Positions 31,691 through 42,095 of a stretch of DNA of 42,692 nucleotides are shown here, one piece after another. The stretch's first letter is position 1. Each line of letters starts with the position of its first letter. Under the pieces are notes generated by a model. The model saw only the letters and a list, made by a program, of their open reading frames with translations, did no database searches and had not been told where the DNA came from. The stretch comes from Clostridia bacterium. GTDB lineage: Bacteria > Bacillota > Clostridia > UBA1212 > UBA1255. The translations under genes were made by a program, and so were the position numbers. The stretch is taken from positions 1 through 42,692 of the forward strand of contig JAFZEI010000033.1 in assembly GCA_017560765.1 (NCBI GenBank), read 5' to 3'.

Positions 31691-32644
31691 GTGAAAATAT
31701 TTTTGTTTTTCTTAGGGGCGTTGATTTTTGTATTTACTCTTATAATGATAGGCGTTTTTATTTATGTTTTTGTCAGAAGAAATAATAAAACTGTTGATGA
31801 CATAGACTCTTATGAGGATAATTTTCTTTGCACATATAAAGATGTGCTAAAGCGCGGAATGAAATATATAGTTGAAGCCGAGCACCAATGGGTTTCTACA
31901 GAAAGTTTTGACGGTCTAAAACTTTCTGCACGATTTTACCCTTGTGTCAAACCTAATAAGAAAACAGAAAAAACAATCATTCTTTTTCATGGGTATAGAT
32001 CAACCGGCAGCAGAGATTTTTGCAGTGCAGTTCAAATGTATCATGAGAATGGTTTTAATGTATTACTTGTTGATCAGAGAAGTCATGGAAAAAGCGAAGG
32101 CAAACTTATCACTTTTGGCATAAAGGAAAGTTATGATGCAGTATCTTGGGTAGAATTTATACTTGATAGATTCGGAGAAACTACACCGGTTTTTTTTAGT
32201 GGTCTATCTATGGGGGCTTCAACAGTAATGATGGCTGCTGATAGAAATTTGCCTAATAACGTCCGAGGAATTATTGCGGACTGCGGTTTCACGTCACCTG
32301 CGGAGATTATAAGCCTTGTTGCAGCACGGAATTTTCATGTTAAAAGCAAGCTGATTATTCGCATTCTTGATATCATGTGTAAACTTGTTGGGGGATTTAC
32401 CATATACGGCATAAATACAGAGGAAATTTTGGCAAAAAGTCATATACCTATATTGTTTTTTCACGGAGCTGCAGACAGTTTTGTTCCGTGCAATATGAGC
32501 ATAAGGAATCATAAGGCTGCCATTGGAGAAAAAAAGATTTATATAGTTGATAAAGCAGAACATGGCGGTAGCTTTTTGGTAGAACCGGAGACTGTTTCCG
32601 GGGCTTTAAGAGAATTTTTTGAAAGATACGGAGATATATTATGA
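31691..32644 (+). CDS. Membrane-anchored alpha/beta hydrolase
   Basis: The 317-aa protein has one N-terminal membrane helix (about residues 2-27), then an alpha/beta-hydrolase domain: oxyanion region IILFHGYRSTGSRD, nucleophile Ser in FSGLSMGAS, Asp in FHGAADSFVPC and His in AEHGGSF. It resembles the BAAT/dienelactone-type hydrolases often annotated as lysophospholipase-like. GTG 31691 is taken as start, with GGGAGG (31680-31685) five bases upstream, and this puts the hydrophobic anchor at the very N-terminus. A TTG at 31670 is the alternative. It overlaps the HAD phosphatase gene by 4 bases (ATGA), so the two form a coupled pair. The substrate is unknown. Confidence 0.85.
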   Translation: MKIFLFFLGALIFVFTLIMIGVFIYVFVRRNNKTVDDIDSYEDNFLCTYKDVLKRGMKYIVEAEHQWVSTESFDGLKLSARFYPCVKPNKKTEKTIILFHGYRSTGSRDFCSAVQMYHENGFNVLLVDQRSHGKSEGKLITFGIKESYDAVSWVEFILDRFGETTPVFFSGLSMGASTVMMAADRNLPNNVRGIIADCGFTSPAEIISLVAARNFHVKSKLIIRILDIMCKLVGGFTIYGINTEEILAKSHIPILFFHGAADSFVPCNMSIRNHKAAIGEKKIYIVDKAEHGGSFLVEPETVSGALREFFERYGDIL

Positions 32645-33282
32645 AAAATTTTATTTGGGATTTTGATGGTACTTTGTTTGATACGTATACGCACACAGTT
32701 AAGATTCTTCATCAACTGATGGAAGAAGTAGGAAAGCCTTGCGACTATAATGTGCTTTTTTCAAAAAGCAGACGTAGTTTAGGAGAGGCAAGGGAATATT
32801 GCAAAGCAACAGATGAAGAATGGGCAGAATTTTACAAAAGAGAAGGCATTATTGAGCTTGAGCCTATCGCCCTGCCTTATGAAGGAGCAGAACAAACATT
32901 AAAAATGATTATTTCCAATGGAGGTAAAAATTATATTTATACCCACAGAGATGCAGTTACTTTTAAATATTTGGAAAAATATGGTTGGATGGGGTATTTT
33001 GAAGGTTTTGTTACGAATGAACATAATTTCCCTCACAAGCCGGCTCCGGATGCACTTTTGTATATGATTAGAGAGTTTAATTTAAATCCGGAGGAAACTA
33101 TAATGATAGGAGACAGGGAAATTGACGTTTTAAGCGGTAAAAATGCCGGTATCCACGCATGCCTCTTTACAGAGGGGAATACCGACATTCAATATATCGA
33201 ACAAATTAAATTCACAAAAGCAGATTATGTTGCAGACAGTATGTCAGCTTTTCGCAACTTGTTTTTTCCAACTGTCCTTTAA
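32641..33282 (+). CDS. HAD-family phosphatase
   Basis: The 213-aa protein has the HAD motif [11 protein letters not shown] (nucleophile Asp7, Asp9), motif II in NYIYTHRDA, a Lys in [12 protein letters not shown], and motif [15 protein letters not shown]. It resembles phosphoglycolate phosphatase or other small-molecule phosphatases of the PGP/PGMB subgroup, with a cap domain at about 15-80. It is coupled to the hydrolase upstream. The last 39 bases overlap the 3' end of glnS on the opposite strand. Confidence 0.9.
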   Translation: MKNFIWDFDGTLFDTYTHTVKILHQLMEEVGKPCDYNVLFSKSRRSLGEAREYCKATDEEWAEFYKREGIIELEPIALPYEGAEQTLKMIISNGGKNYIYTHRDAVTFKYLEKYGWMGYFEGFVTNEHNFPHKPAPDALLYMIREFNLNPEETIMIGDREIDVLSGKNAGIHACLFTEGNTDIQYIEQIKFTKADYVADSMSAFRNLFFPTVL

Positions 33283-34920
33283 AGAAACAGTTCTGTTAAA
33301 TACAGGTTTTTCTCTTGTATGATCATCATCACTGCTAAAGAAACCGTTGCGTAAGAACTGGAAGTGTGCGTTTTTATCACAGTCAGCCAAATAAGGCTCT
33401 ACAACAGCATTTTGGCAAATTGTAAGAGAATCAGGATTAAGCTTCTCTGTAAAGTCTCTGCCATCAGAATCATCCATCGGATCCGGTTCGCTGAAAAGCT
33501 GGTCATAGAGACGAATTTCCGCAGGAACTGCATCGTGCGCCGAAACCCAATGAATTGTACCCTTAACTTTACGCTCAGGGAGCCAGCCGCCGCGAGAAGC
33601 AGGATCGTATGTGCAATGAACAACAGTTACATTACCATCATCATCTGTCTCATAAGAAACAACTTTAACATAATAAGCATATTTAAGACGAACTTCATTA
33701 CCGGGGAATAATCTGAAATATCCCTTAACAGGTTCAATCATAAAGTCAGAACGCTCAATATACAGTTCTTTAGAGAAAGCAACTTTACGAGAGCCCATTT
33801 CCGGATTCTCCGGATTAACTTCTGCGTCAAATTCTTCAATTAAGCCATCGTCGTAATTATCAATAACGAGTTTGATAGGATCAAGAACTGCCATACCGCG
33901 GGGCGCAATTTTATTAAGGTCCTCACGAATGCAAAATTCAAGCAAACCATAATCAACAACACTGTAGCTTGTAGAAACACCTACAGTATCAATGAAATTG
34001 CGAATAGAAGCAGGAGTGTATCCACGTCTTCTTAAACCACAAAGTGTAGGCATACGAGGATCATCCCAACCGTTAACAATGCCGGACTCAACCATTTTGC
34101 GAAGGTATCTTTTACTCATCATTGTGTAAGTGATATTAAGACGAGCAAATTCGTTTTGACAAGGAGCCGGATCGAAAGGACCGCATTTTTCCACAACCCA
34201 ATCATACAAAGGTCTGTGGTCCTTAAAACCGAGGTCACACAAGGAGTGAGTAATACCCTCAAACGCATCCTCCAAAGGATGAGCAAAGTCATACATAGGA
34301 TAGATGCACCATTTGTCGCCTGTATGATGGTGATTCATGTGAACAATTCTGTAGATAACAGGGTCACGCATATTCATATTAGGTGAAGCCATGTCAATTT
34401 TTGCACGAAGAACTCTTTCTCCGTCAGCAAATTCACCGTCGCGCATTCTACGGAATAAATCTAAATTCTCCTCTACGCTGCGGTCTCTGTACGGGCTGTT
34501 TTTACCGGGCTCAGTCAATGTGCCGCGGTATTCGCGAGTCTCGTCAGCAGAAAGGTCGCAAACGTAAGCAAGACCATCTTTTATAAGTCTTTCCGCACAT
34601 TCATACATGCGTGGAAAATAGTCAGAAGCATATAAAACCTCTTTCCAGTCGTAACCCAACCAATGAACATCGTTCATTATAGCCTCCACATACTCAGTGT
34701 CTTCTTTTGTAGGGTTTGTATCATCGAAACGTAAGTTGCAGTAGCCGCCATATTTTTCTGCTGTGCCGAAATCCACGCAAATGGCCTTGGCATGTCCTAT
34801 GTGCAAATATCCGTTAGGCTCCGGCGGAAAACGAGTATAAACTGTCTTGCCGTAATATTTACCGCCTTCTGCAATATGCTCTTCAACAAGGTCGTGTATA
34901 AAGTTATTGTTTGATTCCAT
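33244..34920 (-). CDS. glnS: Glutaminyl-tRNA synthetase
   Basis: GlnRS charges tRNA-Gln directly with glutamine. The 558-aa class I synthetase has [16 protein letters not shown] (HIGH motif), the tRNA-Gln/Glu catalytic region ([17 protein letters not shown]), [16 protein letters not shown] (KMSKS variant), and C-terminal anticodon-binding beta barrels. Length matches E. coli GlnRS. Its start follows gltX by 32 bases with GGAGG upstream, so it is the second gene of a gltX-glnS operon. Most Firmicutes lack glnS and make Gln-tRNA by GatCAB transamidation, so its presence marks a subset of Clostridia, probably from old lateral transfer. The HAD gene overlaps its end on the other strand. Confidence 0.96.
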   Translation of the reverse strand: MESNNNFIHDLVEEHIAEGGKYYGKTVYTRFPPEPNGYLHIGHAKAICVDFGTAEKYGGYCNLRFDDTNPTKEDTEYVEAIMNDVHWLGYDWKEVLYASDYFPRMYECAERLIKDGLAYVCDLSADETREYRGTLTEPGKNSPYRDRSVEENLDLFRRMRDGEFADGERVLRAKIDMASPNMNMRDPVIYRIVHMNHHHTGDKWCIYPMYDFAHPLEDAFEGITHSLCDLGFKDHRPLYDWVVEKCGPFDPAPCQNEFARLNITYTMMSKRYLRKMVESGIVNGWDDPRMPTLCGLRRRGYTPASIRNFIDTVGVSTSYSVVDYGLLEFCIREDLNKIAPRGMAVLDPIKLVIDNYDDGLIEEFDAEVNPENPEMGSRKVAFSKELYIERSDFMIEPVKGYFRLFPGNEVRLKYAYYVKVVSYETDDDGNVTVVHCTYDPASRGGWLPERKVKGTIHWVSAHDAVPAEIRLYDQLFSEPDPMDDSDGRDFTEKLNPDSLTICQNAVVEPYLADCDKNAHFQFLRNGFFSSDDDHTREKPVFNRTVSLKDSWKKQVAKS

Positions 34921-34952
34921 AATATTTAATCCTCCTGATTAGAGTTTTGTTA

Positions 34953-36431
34953 TTAAATTAATTCTTTGTTGAGCTTTTCTAAGCCTATCTCAAGTCTTCG
35001 AACAGTCTCGTTATAGCCTAAAATTTCCGCAAGCTCAGTAGCTCCGCCGGGACTTACTTCCTTGCCGCTTAAAGCAGTTCTGACAGGCCAGAGTATTTGG
35101 CTGTTTTTAACCTCACATTTAGCAGCGAGTTCACAAAGAACAGCGTACAACTCAGAAGATTGCCATTTGCTGCAAAGCTCAGCTTCGTTTTCTTTAAAGA
35201 AAGCAATAATCTTTTCCAGATTAGCTTTGGAATTTTCTTTGTCTGTCTTCATCTTTTTGTGACAGTAAATTGCAGTATCATAATCCGGCAACTCTTTGAA
35301 GAAATCAATTTTCTCCGGAATATCTGTGAGAATTTCTGTTCTTTGCTGAATAAGTGCGGCAATTTTGTTTAAATCCAATACGGAATCCTCGCCTACAACC
35401 GCAGTTATATACGGTTTTGCCATTGCCATGAAATCTTCGGGAGTAGCCTTGCGAATATACTCTGCATTCATCCATTTGAGTTTTTCTATATCAAATATAG
35501 AGGGAGATTTGCTTAAACCATCTATTGTAAAGTTCTCTTCAAGTTCTTTGAGAGTGAAGAACTCACGTGTGCCTCCGGGGCTCCAGCCTAAAAGAGCAAT
35601 GTAGTTAAGAATAGCCTCTGCCAAATAACCCTTTTCGATAAGGTCTTGGAAGGAAGCATCTCCATTTCTCTTTGAGAGCTTATGCTGAGCATCTTTCATA
35701 ACACTTGGTACGTGAACATAAGTAGGAATATCCCAACCGAAAGCCTGATAAAGGATGTTGTATTTAGGTGTAGAAGATAAATATTCGTTACCGCGAACAA
35801 CATGTGTGATTTTCATAAGGTGGTCATCTACTACATTTGCAAAATTGTATGTGGGTAAACCGTCTGATTTAATGAGAATTTGATCATCTAAAGTCTCATT
35901 ATCAACAGTGATATCGCCGTAAACAACATCGTGGAAAGTTGTTTTGCCCTCTCTTGGAACTAACTGACGTATAACATAAGGTTTACCTTCTGCAAGGTTT
36001 TTATCAATTTCTTCTTGTGAAAGAGTAAGGCAATGTCTGTCATAGTTGAAAGAAGCACCGAGTTCTCCGTCGTTTGTTTTTAAAGACTCAAGTCTTTCTT
36101 TCGTACAGAAGCAGTAGTAAGCAGCTTTCTTTTCTACAAGCTGTTTAGCATACTCAAGGTAAATGCCGCGACGTTCGCTTTGTATATACGGGCCGTATTC
36201 TCCACCGACACCGGGACCTTCATCATACGAAATGCCTGTCATTTCAAGTGTCTTGTAAATAACATCCATAGAGCCTTCTACAAAACGCTCTTGGTCTGTG
36301 TCTTCTATTCTTAATATGAATTGTCCGCCTTGTGAGCGTGCAATTAAATATTCATATAATGCGGTTCTTAAGTTACCGATATGCATATATCCCGTAGGAC
36401 TTGGCGCAAATCTTGTTCTTGTTACAGCCAT
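34953..36431 (-). CDS. gltX: Glutamyl-tRNA synthetase
   Basis: GltX charges tRNA-Glu with glutamate. The 492-aa class I enzyme has [20 protein letters not shown] (HIGH-type), [10 protein letters not shown], the KMSKS-like [10 protein letters not shown], and the C-terminal helical anticodon-binding domain ending [17 protein letters not shown] 36431 is chosen over GTG 36446 because GAGGT lies 8 bases before it and the family N-terminus begins there. It is first in an operon with glnS. With a separate GlnRS present, this GltX probably charges only tRNA-Glu, though I cannot show it from sequence. Confidence 0.96.
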   Translation of the reverse strand: MAVTRTRFAPSPTGYMHIGNLRTALYEYLIARSQGGQFILRIEDTDQERFVEGSMDVIYKTLEMTGISYDEGPGVGGEYGPYIQSERRGIYLEYAKQLVEKKAAYYCFCTKERLESLKTNDGELGASFNYDRHCLTLSQEEIDKNLAEGKPYVIRQLVPREGKTTFHDVVYGDITVDNETLDDQILIKSDGLPTYNFANVVDDHLMKITHVVRGNEYLSSTPKYNILYQAFGWDIPTYVHVPSVMKDAQHKLSKRNGDASFQDLIEKGYLAEAILNYIALLGWSPGGTREFFTLKELEENFTIDGLSKSPSIFDIEKLKWMNAEYIRKATPEDFMAMAKPYITAVVGEDSVLDLNKIAALIQQRTEILTDIPEKIDFFKELPDYDTAIYCHKKMKTDKENSKANLEKIIAFFKENEAELCSKWQSSELYAVLCELAAKCEVKNSQILWPVRTALSGKEVSPGGATELAEILGYNETVRRLEIGLEKLNKELI

Positions 36432-36470
36432 AAATTTATACCTCACATTTGTATATACTTTAACCTACTA

Positions 36471-36499
36471 ATAATATAGCCAAATCAGCCTAAAGTCAA
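36471..36499 (-). promoter_or_regulatory. Probable gltX-glnS promoter
   Basis: On the minus strand, TTGACT (36494-36499) and TATTAT (36471-36476) are 17 bases apart, about 40 bases before gltX. A GCCTAAA/TTTAGGC hairpin spanning about 36485-36515 overlaps the -35 region and could weakly end the upstream exporter transcript. No T-box leader fits in this short gap. Confidence 0.6.
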
Positions 36500-36507
36500 T
36501 TATTTGT

Positions 36508-37749
36508 TTAGGCCTTTCGTATTGCTTTTATAATAGCGGACATTTTGGGAGGTGTGCCGTAGAGGAGTACACCAACACGGTATATTTTGGCGGAAAGCGC
36601 ACCGATGCCAACAGTTGAGGCCACAAGTATAGCAATTGAAATTGCAATTTCGTAAACGGGTACTGTGCTCATTGCAATTCTTGTAAACATAGCCATAGGA
36701 GAGAAAAAAGGTACATAAGAGAAAATCTTTATAAATGTACCATCTACATCACCGGAGGACATTGAAGTGACAACTATAAAGAAGCCCGCTATAAATAATA
36801 TTGTAATCGGCATAACGGAGGTATTTATATCTTCAAGCCTTGAAGCAGTAGAGCCGACCGCACCAAACATAAAGGCATATATAAGGAATCCCAGCACAAA
36901 GAAAATAAGCATGTAAATAAGTATTTCAGGTGGAATATTAAAAATGGATTCTATTATAAAATTATCTCCCCAAAATGACTCGTTGATTTGATAGAATACA
37001 ACTGCAGAACCGAAAACTGCAGCAATTTGTATTAAACCGGCAATGCAAGATGCTATAACTTTACCAAACATCATGGATGTTGGGTTTGCGCTTGTAATGA
37101 GAAGTTCCATTGCTCTTGAACTTTTTTCTGTGGCTACATTTGTTGCAACCATTTGTCCGTAGAGAAGAATAACCATATAAAGAGCAAAAATCATAATATA
37201 TGTATAGAAGAAATTTTCTGTTTGGTCTTTGCCGAGACTTTCTACTTCGCTTGTGATTTGTATTTTCATAACTTCGCCTGCCTGCTCTGCTGTCATGCCG
37301 CTGTTTATCATAGCATTCATTTGATAAATTTGTTGTAATACAGTGTTGGCGATTTCAGTATTTGCATCATACAAAGAGAGATTATTTACGTAATATGTAT
37401 ACGAAGTCGGACCTGTCATAACAAAGGCACATTCTGCTTTTTGAGAGCTGATTTCTTCTTTGATAGTATCTATCTCTTCACTTGCAATTTGCACATTGTA
37501 ATCTGTAAATGATGCCGCAAAAATTTCTTGAACCATATCTGCTTGAGAAGGGTCATCAGCTTTTACAAGCATTATAGGTAGATTAGCAACGCCTTCACTA
37601 GATTGTTCCCTACCTGTGAGTGCCATAATGCGTGGGAAGAACATCACAATTGCAATAAGCAATACGAGAAAAATTGTGATACCTACAAATATTTTGTTTC
37701 TGAAAAAGTATTTGAGTTCGAATTTGAGTATTTTACCGAATTGTTTCAT
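36508..37749 (-). CDS. NatB-like ABC-2 type exporter permease
   Basis: The 413-aa membrane protein has one N-terminal helix (about residues 20-42), a large extracytoplasmic region (about 45-180), and five or six helices in the C-terminal half, the ABC-2 layout of NatB/YhaP. VATNVATEKSSRAMELLITS is the conserved cytoplasmic loop of this family. It starts 5 bases after the ATPase gene, with AGGAGG inside the end of that gene, so the two are coupled. Relatives export sodium or unknown compounds; the substrate is not clear. Confidence 0.9.
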   Translation of the reverse strand: MKQFGKILKFELKYFFRNKIFVGITIFLVLLIAIVMFFPRIMALTGREQSSEGVANLPIMLVKADDPSQADMVQEIFAASFTDYNVQIASEEIDTIKEEISSQKAECAFVMTGPTSYTYYVNNLSLYDANTEIANTVLQQIYQMNAMINSGMTAEQAGEVMKIQITSEVESLGKDQTENFFYTYIMIFALYMVILLYGQMVATNVATEKSSRAMELLITSANPTSMMFGKVIASCIAGLIQIAAVFGSAVVFYQINESFWGDNFIIESIFNIPPEILIYMLIFFVLGFLIYAFMFGAVGSTASRLEDINTSVMPITILFIAGFFIVVTSMSSGDVDGTFIKIFSYVPFFSPMAMFTRIAMSTVPVYEIAISIAILVASTVGIGALSAKIYRVGVLLYGTPPKMSAIIKAIRKA

Positions 37750-37754
37750 CAGAT

Positions 37755-38654
37755 TTAGTCCTCCTTTGCGTTGTCGCCTGCATATTCCACGAAAATATCA
37801 TTAAGTGAGGGTTCAAATACTTTCACTTCATCTACATCGTAGTCTTGTATAATTTGTGTCATAACTGCTTTTTTGTCATTCGGTGAGGACAGACGAACCA
37901 ATAATGCACCATTTCCTATTGCAGTGCAATTATCACCGAAAGCTGCGGAAATGGCAGCAGGATTTTCCGTACGAACAACGAGACGGTCGCGCGGATAGTC
38001 ACGTTTAATTTCGTGAAGGTTGCCACATAATGCAACCTTGCCGCCGTTTAAAATGGCAATACTGTCACAAAATTCTTCTATATAACTCATTTGATGACTT
38101 GAGAAAAGTACGATTTTGCCTTGTGTGATTTGTTCTTTAACTACATCTTTTAAGAGCATAGCGTTGACGGGATCGAGACCGGAGAATGGCTCGTCGAGTA
38201 TAACAATGTCAGGATTGTGAGCAAGTGCTGTTATCAGCTGTATTTTTTGTTGATTGCCTTTAGAAAGTGTGTCTAAGCGTTTGTTGCGGTATTCCGTCAT
38301 GTCAAGCCTATCTAGCCAATAGTCTATGGCTTTAATGGCATCTTTGTGCTTCATGCCTTTAAGTTCGGCGAAATATATAAGCTGGTCGATTATGATTTTT
38401 TTGGGATAGAGTCCTCTTTCCTCGGGAAGATAACCGAAGCTTACCTTATTGTAATTAATTGGTTTGCCATCAATAAGGACTGCGCCTTCGTTTGCGGGGA
38501 ACACATTCATCAAGATTCTGATTGATGTTGTCTTGCCTGCACCATTACGACCGAGTAGGCCAAATGCCTTACCGCCTTCTGCTTTAAATGATACTCCGGA
38601 GAGGACTTTATTTTCTCCGAAGGATTTTTCGATGTTTTTAAGTTCTAATAACAT
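37755..38654 (-). CDS. NatA-like ABC transporter ATP-binding protein
   Basis: The 299-aa ATPase has Walker A LLGRNGAGKTTS, the signature LSKGNQQKIQL, Walker B IVILDEPFSGLDP, an H-loop FSSHQMSYIEEF, and a C-terminal extension (about 215-299) ending in KVFEPSLNDIFVEYAG, which is usual for the NatA/YhaQ exporter ATPases. GGAGAC lies 8 bases before the ATG on the minus strand. It powers the permease encoded just downstream. Confidence 0.94.
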   Translation of the reverse strand: MLLELKNIEKSFGENKVLSGVSFKAEGGKAFGLLGRNGAGKTTSIRILMNVFPANEGAVLIDGKPINYNKVSFGYLPEERGLYPKKIIIDQLIYFAELKGMKHKDAIKAIDYWLDRLDMTEYRNKRLDTLSKGNQQKIQLITALAHNPDIVILDEPFSGLDPVNAMLLKDVVKEQITQGKIVLFSSHQMSYIEEFCDSIAILNGGKVALCGNLHEIKRDYPRDRLVVRTENPAAISAAFGDNCTAIGNGALLVRLSSPNDKKAVMTQIIQDYDVDEVKVFEPSLNDIFVEYAGDNAKED

Positions 38655-38756
38655 TTTTAATTGTCTCCTTAATATGTTTATATGAGAATTATGTAAACAT
38701 TGAGTAATATTTTATCATACAGGAAGAAAAAAGAGTAGTAAAAGGCATATTGTTTA

Positions 38757-38785
38757 TTGAAAATTTACAGTTTTTTAAGTATCAT
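38757..38785 (+). promoter_or_regulatory. Probable promoter of the serine hydrolase gene
   Basis: TTGAAA (38757-38762) and TATCAT (38780-38785) are 17 bases apart, 30 bases before the ATG at 38815. The 160-base gap shared with the divergent natA-like gene is otherwise AT-rich without clear features. Confidence 0.5.
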
Positions 38786-38814
38786 AAAAGAAAAACAAAT
38801 GGAGGTAAGTTAAT

Positions 38815-39681
38815 ATGAGTAAATTTTTGGAAGATTTTCGTGACTATATAAAAGGCACAGGCAAAAATGTTTTGCGTATTGCAGAAATAAAAGGAGACGG
38901 CGAGCCTGAATCTTTAGAACTTCAATCTGTAAGCAGATGTCAGGACGTGTATTCCGTAGCAAAAGCTTTTGCGGTTACGGCTGTAGGTTTTCTGGTTGAT
39001 GAAGGAAAGTTGTCCGTAGATGCAACAATCACAGAGCTTTTGGGAGAGGATTGTCCCGAAGGGTATCAACCGTTATGGGAAAAAACCACGTTGGATATGG
39101 TTATGAGGCATCATATAGGTTTGCCCCTTGGTTTTCTTGATATTGATGGTGAAGATGCGCTTTCGTTCGGCAAGGATTATTTGGCATATATGATGAGATA
39201 TCCTTTAAGTAAAGAGCCGGGCTTGGAGCATTGTTACACGGATGCTGCATATTATCTTGTTTCGCGTATTGTTGAAAAGTATGCAGGAAAAACCATGGAT
39301 AACTTCTTGTGGGAGAAGCTGTTTTTGCCTTTGGAATTTTATGAGGCGGCTTGGAGCCATTGTCCGATGGGGCATGCTATGGGAGCAACCGGCCTTTATA
39401 TCAGAGTTGAAGACATGGTAAAACTGGGCGCTCTTTACATGTATGGCGGCGTTTGGAAAGGCACGCGCCTTTTATCGGAAGAGTGGGTAAACACAGTTTT
39501 GACAAGAGGTTATGAGCTTAATTATGCAGGCTTTTCAGGTTGCTATGGTAAAGGCGGAATGGCAGGCCAAATGCTCCTTGTTGTAACAAAGGAGCAGAGA
39601 GTTGTGGCTTGGCAAAGCTATGATGGCAGCTCTTTTACAGATCTTATCAAATTTGCAGCAGAATATCACGAGGATAATTAA
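38815..39681 (+). CDS. Serine hydrolase, class C beta-lactamase family
   Basis: The 288-aa protein has the catalytic SxxK motif in YSVAKAF (Ser47, Lys50) and a Tyr motif YTDAAYYLVS (Tyr141-Asp143), the order of the beta-lactamase/DD-peptidase/esterase EstB superfamily. A Gly-rich stretch (GKGGMAGQ) near residue 248 is where the third motif stands. It has no signal peptide, so a cytoplasmic esterase-like role is more likely than a drug-resistance or wall role. AATGGAGG precedes the ATG by about 8 bases. The stop overlaps the PBP gene stop on the other strand by 4 bases. Confidence 0.88.
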   Translation: MSKFLEDFRDYIKGTGKNVLRIAEIKGDGEPESLELQSVSRCQDVYSVAKAFAVTAVGFLVDEGKLSVDATITELLGEDCPEGYQPLWEKTTLDMVMRHHIGLPLGFLDIDGEDALSFGKDYLAYMMRYPLSKEPGLEHCYTDAAYYLVSRIVEKYAGKTMDNFLWEKLFLPLEFYEAAWSHCPMGHAMGATGLYIRVEDMVKLGALYMYGGVWKGTRLLSEEWVNTVLTRGYELNYAGFSGCYGKGGMAGQMLLVVTKEQRVVAWQSYDGSSFTDLIKFAAEYHEDN

Positions 39682-42056
39682 GGCTTGCAGATAGGACAAG
39701 TATTATCGGAGTGAGATATTTCGTATTTCCAGTCAGGAACGTATTGTCCGTGCAAAATGGAAATAAATGTCTTTTCTGAAATCTGTCTGTATGTGCCGGT
39801 ATAAGTGTATGTTGTAGAAGCTTTGCAGTAAGGTCCTGCAATATAGTTTTTACCCATATTGTCTTTGCCGGCACTGCAGAGAGTAACTGTTCTGTGGAAA
39901 TTACAATATTGCGTAGGCTCCGTACCTACAGCAAAAGTTCCCGTTATAATGCAGTTGCCTCTGGGGTCTTTATTACAAGCCTCAGTAGGGAGCATATTGG
40001 AATATTTGCAGACATTAATGTTTGTTACGTTATTTACTTTTTCAAATTCTACAGCAGGAAGTTCTGCGTGAACTCTGTTCATTACTTTTGCCCACAATTT
40101 TGCCGCAGCACCGCTTTCCGCAGATGTCATACTTTTTTGCATTTCATAACCGTACCAAACTGCACAAGTATAATAAGGAGTGTAACCACAGAACCAGTAG
40201 TCGTATGTGCTTGTTGTGGTACCTGTTTTGCCTGCAGTAGGCATACGTTCGCCTTTGGCATTATAAACTTGCGCTCTGTAACCCGTTCCGTCTGTAACAA
40301 CAGATTGCAGAAGGTCTGTCATAATTGCAGAAGTACGATAATCTTCATAAACAACAGAAGGCGAACCGGTATTTGTTATTATTGTTTTACCGTTTATATC
40401 CTCTATGTGTGTAAAAGTTATTGGCTTATAGTATGTGCCGCCATTTGCAAACGGAACGTATGCCGCACACATCTGCTCTGTTGTTACACCTGTTGTGAAA
40501 CCACCTAAAGCAAGCGAAAGGTGTGTTTCTGACGTTCTGTCAATACCAAGATTTTTAAGATATTGCAAGTTTGTTGACACATGTCCTTTGTATAATGAAA
40601 CTGCGGCAATATTTGAAGATTGCTCCAAGGCATATCTTAATGTTATACGTCCGTTATATGCTTTGTTGTAGTTTGTAGGCCAAGGTTCCTCGGGATTTTG
40701 GGGATCCAAAAAGACAGGAACATCGTCTATTGTGGAATTTAAGTTGATTACATGTTGGTCCAAAAGAGGAGCATAAACAAGGAGTGGCTTTATGGATGAA
40801 CCCGGTTGTCTGTAAGCACTTGTGGCAAAGTTAAAGGACAGACTCTGCGTTTTTTCACCGTAACCGCCATATATAGCTTTAACAAAACCTGTTTTTTGAT
40901 CCATAATTACAATTGATGACTGTGCCATGTCATCGGGATCGCTGTAAAGGTGGTTTACAGGGAAATTTGCAACATTGCAGTATTCTTCATCCACAATCTT
41001 TTGTATATCAGGGTCTTGTGTTGTGTATATTTTAACGCCGCCTTGATAAATAAGGTCTTTTGCTTCTTGATTTGTATAGCCTGCCGCTACAAGTGCTTCT
41101 CTGGCATCTACAAGAACAGCATCTACGAAATAGCTGTAAATAGAGGCAACTGCAACTTCCTGTCTATAGTCATCGTTGATTACTAATTTTTCTTGTATTG
41201 CAGCGATATATTCCTCGTCAGTAATAAAGCCGCATTCCAACATTTTATCTAAAATGTTTATCTGTCGGTCATAACAATTAGCTCGTCCTTTAGAGGTGAG
41301 AGGATTATACCGACCGGGGTTGTTGGTGATACCGGCAAGAAAAGCACATTCCGCAAGGCTCAAATCCGAAACGTTTTTATTGAAATATGCTTGTGATGCT
41401 GCTTTTACGCCATAAATGTTTTGCCCCATATAAATTATGTTCATATAGAGCTCCATAATTTCATCTTTATCTAAGTCTTTTTCTAAACTGAGGGCTCTCC
41501 ACTGCTCACGTATTTTTCTCGGAACGCTGCGGGAATCATCGCCGGTTACATTTTTTACAACTTGTTGTGTGATTGTACTGCCTCCGTGGCTTCCCATGCT
41601 TGGAATAACGTATCCCAAAAAGGCGGCAATTGTTCTTTTTAAATCAACACCGGTGTGTGTGTAAAAACGCTCATCTTCTATGGCTACAAAAGCCTTTGCA
41701 AAATAATCGGGAACTTCTTCGATTTCTACTAACTGCCTGTTTTCATTTGCTGTGCCTTGTATGCTCACAAGTTCGTTGCCCTTGCTATCGTATATAAACG
41801 ACGTAAGTGCTGTAGAATTGGTAATGTCGAGATCTTCTGCCGTAAGGGGCTTTGTTGTGATAATACAGCCGGCAACGACTCCTATCAGTAAGCCTCCCAA
41901 AATACAGCCTACTACCAGAAGTATGGCAATGCATGTTTTAACTATAGTTTTAAAAGAAACCCAAAAACCTTTGGCAATATCCTTGCCCGAGGGTTTCTGT
42001 TTGAATGTTTTCTTGTTGACTTTTCTACGGGAAATACCGCTTCTTTCTGGTTCCAT
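39678..42056 (-). CDS. Class A penicillin-binding protein (PBP1A type)
   Basis: The bifunctional enzyme (792 aa) polymerises and crosslinks peptidoglycan outside the membrane. It has a cytoplasmic basic start, one membrane helix (about residues 38-67), a GT51 glycosyltransferase domain with FVAIEDERFYTHTGVD (Glu127) and STITQQVVKN, and a transpeptidase domain with Ser420-Lys423 (PGSSIKP), SSN (480-482) and KTG (610-612). ATG 42056 is chosen because AGGAGG stands 6 bases before it; an in-frame GTG 18 bases earlier would place that site inside the gene. The last 115 residues are Cys-rich (CKYSN, CNKD, CNFH, CSAG, CPICKP at the end), unusual for an extracellular tail. Confidence 0.96.
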   Translation of the reverse strand: MEPERSGISRRKVNKKTFKQKPSGKDIAKGFWVSFKTIVKTCIAILLVVGCILGGLLIGVVAGCIITTKPLTAEDLDITNSTALTSFIYDSKGNELVSIQGTANENRQLVEIEEVPDYFAKAFVAIEDERFYTHTGVDLKRTIAAFLGYVIPSMGSHGGSTITQQVVKNVTGDDSRSVPRKIREQWRALSLEKDLDKDEIMELYMNIIYMGQNIYGVKAASQAYFNKNVSDLSLAECAFLAGITNNPGRYNPLTSKGRANCYDRQINILDKMLECGFITDEEYIAAIQEKLVINDDYRQEVAVASIYSYFVDAVLVDAREALVAAGYTNQEAKDLIYQGGVKIYTTQDPDIQKIVDEEYCNVANFPVNHLYSDPDDMAQSSIVIMDQKTGFVKAIYGGYGEKTQSLSFNFATSAYRQPGSSIKPLLVYAPLLDQHVINLNSTIDDVPVFLDPQNPEEPWPTNYNKAYNGRITLRYALEQSSNIAAVSLYKGHVSTNLQYLKNLGIDRTSETHLSLALGGFTTGVTTEQMCAAYVPFANGGTYYKPITFTHIEDINGKTIITNTGSPSVVYEDYRTSAIMTDLLQSVVTDGTGYRAQVYNAKGERMPTAGKTGTTTSTYDYWFCGYTPYYTCAVWYGYEMQKSMTSAESGAAAKLWAKVMNRVHAELPAVEFEKVNNVTNINVCKYSNMLPTEACNKDPRGNCIITGTFAVGTEPTQYCNFHRTVTLCSAGKDNMGKNYIAGPYCKASTTYTYTGTYRQISEKTFISILHGQYVPDWKYEISHSDNTCPICKP

Positions 42057-42095
42057 AGAAATCCTCCTTGACACATAAAGTGTATAGATATCTAC

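Noticed and set aside
39235-39260. YTD in place of YxN in the serine hydrolase as a possible loss of function
   Set aside because: Y-x-D variants are common in non-lactamase members of this superfamily, so this is not unusual.
39894-40508. 204-codon plus-strand frame inside the PBP gene
   Set aside because: It is Cys/Ser-rich shadow coding opposite the PBP transpeptidase and tail region, with no binding site.
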